A DNA stretch of 64,000 bases from Tetramitus jugosus (Eukaryota > Heterolobosea > Eutetramitea > Acrasida > Vahlkampfiidae), in NCBI GenBank assembly GCA_937625935.1, contig OW569360.1:62001-126000 (forward strand). The letters are read 5' to 3'. Made by a program: the position numbers and the translations under genes. Of the stretch, positions 12,301-19,757 are shown one piece after another (position 1 is the stretch's first letter; each line of letters opens with the position of its first letter). The notes beneath the pieces are model-generated. The model searched no databases. It was not told the origin of the DNA and saw only the letters and a list, made by a program, of their open reading frames with translations.

Positions 12301-12382
12301 GAGTGAAGAGACAAAAGACGAGTTTGATGATGATGCAATGTTACAGGATCTTATTGATACCGAACTACGAAGTATAATATAA
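9323..12382 (+). CDS. RecQ-family DNA helicase (BLM/Sgs1-like)
   Basis: 1019 aa, no intron. A 3'-5' helicase family acting on recombination intermediates and stalled forks. Residues 1-340 are acidic and disordered. The core has Walker A PTGGGKS (about 378-384), DEAH in VVDEAHCVSTWGHDFRP (481-484), motif III LTATAT, and motif VI YYQASGRAGRDG. The RQC zinc site begins at Cys710 (CESTSCRR...DKRCDNC pattern; four Cys visible) and is followed by a winged helix. An HRDC domain lies at about 895-975 (VIIPEQSLIQLV...). The RecQ-RQC-HRDC order matches BLM/Sgs1/WRN. All catalytic motifs are intact. Its last 18 nt overlap the end of the convergent pseudokinase gene. Confidence 0.95.
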   Translation: MVNNKRKRIIDDENDSDDELLPKHLLQSSSNHSNNSNNHFHQQTLAPPQKRINRRQPKIISYIPSQSSSSSLSSSPTALKTAFKDDGDDEGVVILLSDDENENDQHREQNNDDDEKKSVNHSRVISLKHNVNIQKMNDYHSDSINDINDDGDLMNAMMDDHQSEMQNHRVVTRSQIMKQNQSLPMKTTHIHNFKELAERYSMCLERLLSDVTDENMRRVREEARQLDATLRHLSIIQKNQSNVILGEDEEDEVDFLDTAEEENRPNSSLFDEEEYNDDADELLGDAAQYMHGDDEEIVIMDDDDDDVDYVPSIKGKGLVSIPAVAGDVNTDFSSTDFPWTNKIEKVMKDSFGLSQFRDLQREAINASMSNRDVLVIMPTGGGKSLCYQLPASVSNGVTIVISPLLALMDDQTAALTDLGIGASFFSGDQTRQQAKTMMDDMMKLRFKLVYVTPEKMTRSKTFQKNLQKLYERKQLEKFVVDEAHCVSTWGHDFRPDYREITQIKRQFFPKVPTIALTATATQQVIQDIIRNLNFKDKHVIFKGSFNRPNLVYHVKPKGTHEATMKDISTWITSQHPNQCGIIYCLSKKDTEKVAGALNAQKIVSAPYHAGMDTAQRMRVAGLWRQDKVKVIVATVAFGMGIDKPNVRFVIHHSFPKSIEDYYQASGRAGRDGGLSNCVLFYGTKDRTRNFTLTSPDPNSMDALNRIVNYCESTSCRRVMLIQHFGEAFDEKDCNKRCDNCMAEGEIAKEDVSEDARNLLRVIQATKGKCTLVHCVLVWRGSQNKKITELKHQTLDGFGTGKGVKLDKANKISSQLLASGYIRESRKDNQYGTWSLVSVNALKSKKLLKGQEQFYLTTRKIIAPKENTLTQMLPSSSSVNDTNIELRGILSDLRGEISREVDVPAYVIIPEQSLIQLVEKKPTTVEGLHSIVQFGHEKIVKYGLRIINTIRQFLQQPMSAEEAGHAKEQIALLSTESIRSTISLPDLKEKELQVSEETKDEFDDDAMLQDLIDTELRSII

Positions 12383-15300
12383 ATCGTTCAGGATGCTTTG
12401 TATCTCCTTGAACGATGGTCTTTGGCTAGCGTCAGCGCTCCAACATTTTGTCATGAGATTAATATACTGCGTGGCTTGTTCTTGGTTCATCTTACGTCGG
12501 TTGCACCACTCTTCCATTCCTTGATCATCAATCCATGGGAATTGAGGCCGCTTTCCGGCAACCACCTCTAAACCGATGGTAAATAGGGATGCATGCTCTT
12601 CAACATGCAAGGCTTTTGTTTGGAACAGTAGTTCAAACATTAACATAGAAAATGCATAAATTTCAGTCTGCTCTGATTGAGTTTTGCAATCCAAAACCTC
12701 AGGGGCCATGTAGTGGATATTTGATAGAGTAGGTTCTGGTGAGAGTTGTCTACAAAGTCCAGGATCGATTAACTTGATGTGGAATTCGTTGTCTACCATT
12801 ATGTTCTGAAGATGCAGCTCTCTGCACAAAGAATGTTGTTCATAAATTATGTAGCACATTGCACTACAAATCTCGGTTAGAATTCGTAGCTTCTGATTGA
12901 ATGGAATCTCTTGTGACGTGATGAGTTGACTAGCTGTTTTACAGTCTCCATACTCTGTGAGTAATAAAACACAATCCCTGTCAATACACACACCATAAAC
13001 TTGTGCTATGCGGGGATGCTGATACGACATCATTTTCTCACATTCAGAAGCGGCCAATCGTTTTTCCTCTGATGAAACGGCTCTCCTGCTAATGATTCTC
13101 TTCACAAAAATATTCTCACCTCTAGCAATCAACTGACCTTTGAATAATGATTCAGTACCAGATATGAAGTGATGCAATGAAATATCTTTCAAAAAATAAG
13201 TGAATGAAGTTTTTGAATGTGCAAGAGATGCAAAATCACTGTCCAATAACCTCTCTCTCATCGATGCTACGTTGGCTTTGCTCGTAGAGCGTTTGTAGAA
13301 GCACAACAAGAAAACTAACACCAATACCACCGAGATGAAACAAATGAGGAATATCGAGCTCGGAATTACTGTTGCCAGAATCAGCCTCACATTTGCACGA
13401 GTTCTGAACTTTGGTGGACTCGTTTCCACGGGTATATGAAACGAGTTAAATCTCGATACATCATTATTGTCTGTCGTGATCAAGTGCATATACCTTGAGT
13501 CTGGAGACGAGGTCATAACACGAAGAGACGATCTAGCCTGCTTTTTTGGTAAGGCGTGTTGTATCACGATCGTCTGAGTAGCTAAATCCATTTGAAGGAC
13601 CACTTCATCAGTGACAATATACACACTTTCTTCATCCGTGCTCAATGTGCACCGAATAATGGAGCAAACAGTTTCATTAGTCTTGAATGTAAATGATCTT
13701 ACTATTGGTAAGTCAGGATAAGTGGGATCAATGACATCGATCCGGCACATTCGTCTCACTTGGGACGAGGTGCCCATGTACATGTATGAACCTTTTTTGA
13801 ACAGGCAGCTACCCGTTTCATTCTTAAACACCTCTCTATAACCAGTGAGCGTCAATGAATTCAAATTAATTCTCACTAAAGATTTTTGACTTCCCCCCGA
13901 AGAGAAAAGAAAGACTGTATTCTTCTCTTCGTCATGCCAGAACACCTTTGAAAAGGAAACATAACCACCCACAGACCGATAGTCAATGTTGATCACTGAT
14001 TGCTCCTCAACAACTCCTTCTTCTAAGTTGATCCTCATATAATTCAGCGTATTTGTTGAAATATAGTGCAGATACTGCTGATTTGCATCAAAACCAATGA
14101 AAGAAGTCCTAGGATATCTCCATGGAACGAATTGATTATAGGAAATCGTCAATGAACGAAGGTTCACTTTGCTGATATGGGCTCCTGCAGCAGTGTTGTC
14201 ACCATAACTCTGAATCACATACCCGTAATCACCATCTCCCCGAAAGCAAGTGAGTACTTGATTCGGATCAACACTAAAAGATAAACCCTTCATGTGAACA
14301 TAGCTTGATTGTGCCAATGTTTTTGAATATTTAAAGTTGTACTGTTCGAGACGCGATGGGGCAGAGTTCAAATTCAATCCTGTACCAATAATAATAATAT
14401 GACTATCGGGTTGAGGAACATCATGCTCAATTGTAAATAAACAATTGACTCCATCTTTCAAATTATAGAATGCCCATTCATTCTTGTTTGCTAAATCCTC
14501 AATCGTATAGCGAGCGGAAAAGGCAGCCATATTTGTTATCAGCATATTGGACTCAAGAGCTTCGTAGTCACGATAGGAGATTGAGTAAAAAGGTAACAGT
14601 GATGTGGTGAAAAGCAACACATTTGATGTTGCTTTTGGCTCACCCAACTGGAGGATCATTCGATACTCGATTGAATACGTGAACCTTTTCGAAGTAGCGA
14701 AACTTGAGGATATCACCTCTCGACTCGCCAGCAGTACAGTGGATCCCGTAGCACTCAATGACGAATAGAGAAACATATCTTGGGTAGAGTTACTGAATTC
14801 ATTCAAGTCAATAAACTTAACAATTTTGTTCGACGGAATATCGTAATGAATGAGATAAAACGGTGCCCCAACGTCTTTTGTACCATAAAAATCAACACTA
14901 GCATGCACTTTGCCATAAATCATCACAATAGATTCATAATCATGAGAATGATGATACCGTACAATCACAGAATAATCAATCGATTTGGGCAACATGAGCG
15001 TCACTGTTTGCTGAACAGCCAAAGAATTGAGATCCTTCTTATACAATGCATACTGGAATTGTTCCGATGAAGTCATGGTATTCAGCGCAATCATATTGTC
15101 ACCCGGTATCATCACAAAATAGAGAGAAGTCGCCGAATAGATATTGTTGGGAAATGATGTGAATAGCATTGTTTCAATGTTGAGATCCCTCACCTTGATT
15201 TCATGCGGCGTTTTCCAAACAATACGCAACAGATTATTGCTTGCTGAAGCAACAGCATCGTCCAACAAGCCCATATCCACATCCACGTGCTCTGTCAGCG

Positions 15301-16018
15301 GTGCCGTACGGATCGAAAAGGCAAACGGGCACTCTACCGCCCCCATTCTCACAATTTCCCTTTTCGTAATCGAATATTTGACAATAACTGATGATTTGAC
15401 ATCCCGGGACGAGTCTCCATACATGACCAACAAGTAATACTTGTAAAGATGGGACTGTGCATTCGACAAGTGTTCATATCGACCTGTGATCCAATGTTGT
15501 CCCAACACAATCATGTCCAACACTTCCTTTTCTTTTTCATTGTCCATTGCATACGTCAATGAGATGATTTTTGGATTGTTGCTCGAGTGATAACCAGGAT
15601 AAGTAGTTGTTGCATCGAATCGAACAATGGTAGCAAAATCAGAGTTTGATACACCGAGAATCACTTGACTCTTCTCAAATGGATCGTGAACCATGGGTCC
15701 AAAATCTCCCACTGTACGCAATCCTTTTTGACCAACCATTTGAAATGCTTTTTTGTTGTTAGTTGTTGTTGTTTGATTGAAAAATAAGCTTCTTTGATCA
15801 TTCTTGTTGTCGTTGTTGTGAACATTATGCTTGATATTGATGTTGATATTGTAAGCATGGAGAGAATTTTGTAATGGTTGTTGTTGTTGTTGAGAGATTG
15901 CAGAAGAGAAAAGGATGAGGAGACATAGAAGGAAGAGGGTGGTAGTGGTGGTGGTGGTGGTGGTGGATGTTGAATGGAAAAGGGAGAGTCGTAATGACGA
16001 TGATGACAACATCGACAT
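12365..16018 (-). CDS. receptor-type pseudokinase, single-pass membrane protein
   Basis: 1217 aa. A hydrophobic signal peptide (TLFLLCLLILFSSAIS, about residues 28-43) is followed by a Gln run and a roughly 830-residue ectodomain of repeated beta-strand character, possibly propeller-like. One transmembrane helix lies near 880-908. The cytoplasmic domain (about 950-1215) has the tyrosine-kinase-like subgroup fold: Lys in IFVKRI (about 973), YMAPEVL, YAFSMLMFELL, CW..D...RPSFKEI. Key residues are changed: no glycine loop, HRD reads CRE (about 1065-1067) and DFG reads DPG (about 1085-1087). It probably binds partners rather than phosphorylating. Ligand unknown; the ectodomain has few cysteines. 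Confidence 0.85.
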   Translation of the reverse strand: MSMLSSSSLRLSLFHSTSTTTTTTTTTLFLLCLLILFSSAISQQQQQPLQNSLHAYNININIKHNVHNNDNKNDQRSLFFNQTTTTNNKKAFQMVGQKGLRTVGDFGPMVHDPFEKSQVILGVSNSDFATIVRFDATTTYPGYHSSNNPKIISLTYAMDNEKEKEVLDMIVLGQHWITGRYEHLSNAQSHLYKYYLLVMYGDSSRDVKSSVIVKYSITKREIVRMGAVECPFAFSIRTAPLTEHVDVDMGLLDDAVASASNNLLRIVWKTPHEIKVRDLNIETMLFTSFPNNIYSATSLYFVMIPGDNMIALNTMTSSEQFQYALYKKDLNSLAVQQTVTLMLPKSIDYSVIVRYHHSHDYESIVMIYGKVHASVDFYGTKDVGAPFYLIHYDIPSNKIVKFIDLNEFSNSTQDMFLYSSLSATGSTVLLASREVISSSFATSKRFTYSIEYRMILQLGEPKATSNVLLFTTSLLPFYSISYRDYEALESNMLITNMAAFSARYTIEDLANKNEWAFYNLKDGVNCLFTIEHDVPQPDSHIIIIGTGLNLNSAPSRLEQYNFKYSKTLAQSSYVHMKGLSFSVDPNQVLTCFRGDGDYGYVIQSYGDNTAAGAHISKVNLRSLTISYNQFVPWRYPRTSFIGFDANQQYLHYISTNTLNYMRINLEEGVVEEQSVINIDYRSVGGYVSFSKVFWHDEEKNTVFLFSSGGSQKSLVRINLNSLTLTGYREVFKNETGSCLFKKGSYMYMGTSSQVRRMCRIDVIDPTYPDLPIVRSFTFKTNETVCSIIRCTLSTDEESVYIVTDEVVLQMDLATQTIVIQHALPKKQARSSLRVMTSSPDSRYMHLITTDNNDVSRFNSFHIPVETSPPKFRTRANVRLILATVIPSSIFLICFISVVLVLVFLLCFYKRSTSKANVASMRERLLDSDFASLAHSKTSFTYFLKDISLHHFISGTESLFKGQLIARGENIFVKRIISRRAVSSEEKRLAASECEKMMSYQHPRIAQVYGVCIDRDCVLLLTEYGDCKTASQLITSQEIPFNQKLRILTEICSAMCYIIYEQHSLCRELHLQNIMVDNEFHIKLIDPGLCRQLSPEPTLSNIHYMAPEVLDCKTQSEQTEIYAFSMLMFELLFQTKALHVEEHASLFTIGLEVVAGKRPQFPWIDDQGMEEWCNRRKMNQEQATQYINLMTKCWSADASQRPSFKEIQSILNDLYYTS

Positions 16019-16391
16019 GTTCTCAGAGTTGTTCTTGTTGTGTTTGTTGCTTAGTTTTGTTGTTGAGCAGCAAACAACAACAAGGGCAGCGCTTTAATTA
16101 TTTTCTCCGTTTTGTTGTTTTTCTGTGGTTGTTCTGCTGGGGGAGTTTCCATTTCGTGGTGGGAATAGGAAGGCAGCGAACGAAATGTTGGGGGTCGGAG
16201 GTCTTTCTCTTTTGAACAACATGTTTGTTATCCCTGGTTGTTGCCAGTTGTAGGCAACATTCTAGTTGCGATGACATTTAAATGTAGTTGCAAGCGGAAG
16301 AGCTCCCCACGATACGCTAGCCAGAGTGTTTCGACGCAAAAGATTTTGCAGATATATTTAGATTTTCATTCAATTTTTGTTGATTATATGA
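16019..16391. other. intergenic region between pseudokinase start and tRNA
   Basis: 373 bp holding the 5' flank of the minus-strand pseudokinase gene and the tRNA 5' flank. TTG/GTT-rich runs are seen up to about 16085 and a T-rich stretch at 16090-16135. No convincing coding frame or RNA was found apart from the tRNA. Confidence 0.6.
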
Positions 16392-16464
16392 GGTCGTTTA
16401 GCTCAGTCGGTAGAGCGTTGGTCTAATAAGCCATTGGTCGCAGGTTCGATCCCTGCAACGACCA
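16392..16464 (+). tRNA. tRNA-Ile (anticodon AAT)
   Basis: 73-nt cloverleaf. The acceptor stem GGTCGTT/AACGACC is perfect, the D-stem is GCTC/GAGC, and the T-arm is GCAGG-TTCGATC-CCTGC. The anticodon loop CTAATAA places AAT at positions 34-36, decoding AUU and, after A-to-I editing, AUC/AUA. The anticodon stem has an apparent T-T at its base and a T-G pair next to the loop. The discriminator is A and no intron is present. A-box (TAGCTCAGTCGG) and B-box (GGTTCGATCCC) internal promoters are clear. Confidence 0.96.
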
Positions 16465-16467
16465 CTC

Positions 16468-16472
16468 TTTTT
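16468..16472 (+). terminator. RNA polymerase III T-run terminator
   Basis: Five T residues begin 4 nt after the tRNA 3' end. This is the usual Pol III stop. It lies only 17 nt from the stop codon of the convergent MFS gene. Confidence 0.7.
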
Positions 16473-16488
16473 CAATCCATTGTCACAT

Positions 16489-18444
16489 TTATTGATCTTC
16501 GAATTTCAGCAAGTCTTTGGATGTTTCACTCTGAACTGTGGGGCTGTCGTTTCGAGCTGGAGAAGTGATTGTAGGTTCATCTTCCCCCTCACTCTCGCTG
16601 TCTGACAAGGCGACAAAGGCATCATTTTCGTGCCATTGCTTTCTTTTTGTCAACCGCAAAGTGCCGTGATCGTCGGGCAGGTCGACACACCAGATCAGAC
16701 ACGATGTTAAGACGAACAAGGTAATGCAGATTATGTATTGCAGAACATATCCGAAACCCTTAGACATCTGATTTCCTTTGTCAATGATGACACCAAAGAG
16801 AGGACTGGCAATCAGATCTGGAAGATTCTGCGATATATTCCACAGTGCAAGATCCTTCGCTCTCTCCTTCTCAGAGGGCAGCACCGCATTCACAAGAGCC
16901 AGATCGACGGATATATACGCACCGACACCTAATCCCATCAGTACACCACACAATAGAAAAATATTGTAATCCAGTGAACCAATCATGACTGCTGCTGAAA
17001 AAGCACACAGTATACCTGAAATGAACACAAGCATTCGTCTACCAACCAGATCAGCCAATTTGCTGCTGGAGAGTGAGCTAATCACGCTAAATATAAATGC
17101 AACACCCATAAAGAGTGATTGTGCTTGTTCGTCAGTCCTTGGAAATCCATTCCATTTCAACAACTTGTACGCGCCAGCAATTTTCATCGTGTCTCTAATA
17201 AAGAACAGGAAGAATGACTTGATGGAACTATTACCAAGAGTCATAATGAATCGAGTAATGAACACCCATGTAAAATTCCAACTTCTGAATGGACGAGTAA
17301 ACGAAGACACGAAAAATGTGCTCGTATCGACAATGCCCGTATGACTCGTGCCCAATTGATCAACAGGCAAATACTCAAACTCTGGTTGCTCCTCCCACAG
17401 TGAGTGCTCATCTTCGTCACTCTGTCCATGGTCTTCCTCTCTCAACAAGGATTTTTCTTCCGACTGCTTGAGTCTATGATCCAAGTTATTGCTTCTTCTG
17501 AACGGTATCAACGACACCATGGACAACAGAAGAATCGAACAAACAATTGTACATAACCATATCGGTTTCATTCGATCATAAATCATTCCCATGACCACAA
17601 CACCAATGACTGCGCCCGTGAGATTCGAACAACCCACAACCGCCGAAATACTATTGTATTGCTCTCTGGGGAAAAAATCCGGTAACAAGGCAATAAACGG
17701 AGTGGTTCCCACAGCATAAAACATTTTGCCAAGTGCAGACACCAGAGTATACAGCAAAAACATTTGATTTCTCTTTGACTTATCACTCACATCGATCATG
17801 ACGTACCATGACACGATCAATGGACGAACCATGATGGAAACAATCCAAACCAGTGTGCCCATCACCACAAATGGCAACCTTGACTTTTGAGTCACATGAT
17901 CACTAATGAATCCAGTCACCGGGCCTGCAATAGAAAACAATACGGCAGCATACATGACAATGATACCTAATTTACTGGCCTTATCCTCATCACCCACCAT
18001 TTCAATGACTTGTTTAGGCATGAGAACAGCCATAATGAACGACATGGACATTGCCATACTAATGTTGAATATGGAATAGGCAATTACCATGTATATCGGT
18101 TGTCTAAACAGTGTGCTTGTCGTCGTTGGTCCATTATCGTCACCACCTGTATGATGTGGCTGATTATCGTTATTATTATTATTAGTGCTAATATTGTTAT
18201 TGTTATGAGTTGTTACAATTGGGCTGCCACTGGTGAGAGAAGATGAATAGCTTTGTCTATCTTTCAGAGTATTCTTCTTGTCATCGTCATCATCATCATC
18301 ACCGTCCATCACTATGATATTGTCGACGTCTTCTTGTCTTGTATGTACATGATTGTTGTTGATCACTGTTGTGTGATGGTGATCGTCATCAACAAATGAT
18401 GATGGATCTATCACTGGATTCTCTTGTGAAGAAGAATCGTCCAT
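16489..18444 (-). CDS. major facilitator superfamily transporter
   Basis: 651 aa, no intron. The N-terminal ~110 residues are acidic and Asn/His-rich and presumably cytosolic. About twelve hydrophobic helices follow in two halves (about 115-310 and 380-605), separated by a charged loop of about 75 residues (EEKSLLREEDHGQSDEDE region). The loop between helices 2 and 3 carries a modified MFS A-motif (GFISDHVTQKSR) and the second half has KLADLVGRR, a clear second copy. The C-terminal tail is acidic and Ser-rich, with likely casein-kinase-type sites (SDSESEGEDE). Substrate cannot be assigned; the layout is compatible with sugar:cation or drug-type MFS members. Its 3' UTR must run into the opposite strand of the tRNA gene. 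Confidence 0.85.
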   Translation of the reverse strand: MDDSSSQENPVIDPSSFVDDDHHHTTVINNNHVHTRQEDVDNIIVMDGDDDDDDDKKNTLKDRQSYSSSLTSGSPIVTTHNNNNISTNNNNNDNQPHHTGGDDNGPTTTSTLFRQPIYMVIAYSIFNISMAMSMSFIMAVLMPKQVIEMVGDEDKASKLGIIVMYAAVLFSIAGPVTGFISDHVTQKSRLPFVVMGTLVWIVSIMVRPLIVSWYVMIDVSDKSKRNQMFLLYTLVSALGKMFYAVGTTPFIALLPDFFPREQYNSISAVVGCSNLTGAVIGVVVMGMIYDRMKPIWLCTIVCSILLLSMVSLIPFRRSNNLDHRLKQSEEKSLLREEDHGQSDEDEHSLWEEQPEFEYLPVDQLGTSHTGIVDTSTFFVSSFTRPFRSWNFTWVFITRFIMTLGNSSIKSFFLFFIRDTMKIAGAYKLLKWNGFPRTDEQAQSLFMGVAFIFSVISSLSSSKLADLVGRRMLVFISGILCAFSAAVMIGSLDYNIFLLCGVLMGLGVGAYISVDLALVNAVLPSEKERAKDLALWNISQNLPDLIASPLFGVIIDKGNQMSKGFGYVLQYIICITLFVLTSCLIWCVDLPDDHGTLRLTKRKQWHENDAFVALSDSESEGEDEPTITSPARNDSPTVQSETSKDLLKFEDQ

Positions 18445-18716
18445 TTGTCGTTCGAGAGAGTTAGGTAGCTACCGGTTGTCTTGTTGTTCTGATGTCGTGG
18501 CACGCTGTTGTTGGAGCTTTCTCAAGGAGGGAAAAATCAGATTGACCCCGAACAAATTTCTCCATTTGATCAAAAGACCGAGAATCACCGACAGCCGAAA
18601 GTTGATGGATGTTGTGACGCCGAGTTAAACAACGCAACAAACATTCCAAACGGTAGCAACAGTGTGACGTATCGTGTCTCTTTCATTTAGCCCCACTTTT
18701 TTCATTTCAAGAATTT

Positions 18717-19517
18717 ATGCGAAACCAGAGGGAAACAATGACTGACAAGCGACGGCTGCCATCTACGATTTTTTTGCTCGTGTTATCCATTTTTTGGCTG
18801 CATTGCTGCTCTGTTTTTGTCTCGTCGTCTGATGTTGCTGTTCCCATTGGACAGAGACAAGTGAGAAAGCTTACGACAATCACAAGATCTGGAACGGTTC
18901 ACAGTGGCTCCTCGCCATACTCTAGGACAATGTACTTGCTGAATCCACATGCTCTGTTGTTTGATATTACTGATGTGTATGGTATCAATGCAACAGTGTC
19001 TTGCACGTCGAGTAACACGACACTGCCTGGTGATAATAACTGTCGTGTCAAGTATTTATCGCAGCAGCAGTTTAATGAGTTGGCTCAGGTGAGCTCAATG
19101 AACGGATTGGACAGTGTCGATTCACTGTATGAATCTCCTAGGTTTGGATCAGAGAATGAAGTGGTTCTTCCAAGCTTTTCAACGAGTAATGACTCGACTT
19201 CGTTCAGAGATGCGTTCACAGAGTTCTTGGTGGTTGTTTTCTTGGACAATGATCAATCTTCGAGTTTCACTTACAATGTAACTGCCCAACTCACGTGTGG
19301 TCATGTCGTAAGAGAGATTGACTTGTCCAAAGAAACTACCACGACTATTATTGTCGTGGCTGTTGTTGTTCCTCTAGGCACTCTCTTGCTTCTCATTCTC
19401 TTTGTATCTGTTGTTGCATGTCTTCTGTACAGAAGACACAAGGCAAAGAATCAAAGTGATGGTACCGCGCAGACAACCCAATCCTTGGAATTGCACGAAA
19501 TAAAGGATTCACAGTAG
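18717..19517 (+). CDS. small type I membrane protein, function unknown
   Basis: 266 aa from ATG 18717; a second ATG at 18738 is equally possible. A strong signal peptide (TIFLLVLSIFWLHCCSVFVSSSD) is followed by a Ser/Thr-rich ectodomain of about 165 residues with several N-glycosylation sequons and a few Cys. A single transmembrane helix (IIVVAVVVPLGTLLLLILFV..., about 212-240) and a short basic then acidic tail end the chain. The topology is that of a surface or vesicle type I protein. No domain is recognised. The tail YRRHK after the membrane supports a cytosolic C-terminus. Confidence 0.75.
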   Translation: MRNQRETMTDKRRLPSTIFLLVLSIFWLHCCSVFVSSSDVAVPIGQRQVRKLTTITRSGTVHSGSSPYSRTMYLLNPHALLFDITDVYGINATVSCTSSNTTLPGDNNCRVKYLSQQQFNELAQVSSMNGLDSVDSLYESPRFGSENEVVLPSFSTSNDSTSFRDAFTEFLVVVFLDNDQSSSFTYNVTAQLTCGHVVREIDLSKETTTTIIVVAVVVPLGTLLLLILFVSVVACLLYRRHKAKNQSDGTAQTTQSLELHEIKDSQ

Positions 19518-19757
19518 TTAATTCGACCAGTTCTGGATTGCGTTCGGTTTGTTGGTTTGGAGTCAAGAAACCTTGCAAATCGTTCGAAAACAGAATGTCG
19601 CGGAAGACGTTTTAAAAATTCGTTTAGAAGGACTTTCATCAGCTGAGAGAGAGCCAGCACAAAGCACTTTAAAGTATTGGTGCCAATAAATGATTTTCGA
19701 ACGGGAAAATCAAAATCTGAAACACATGAAAAAAAGATCCTACAAGAAAAAAAGAAA

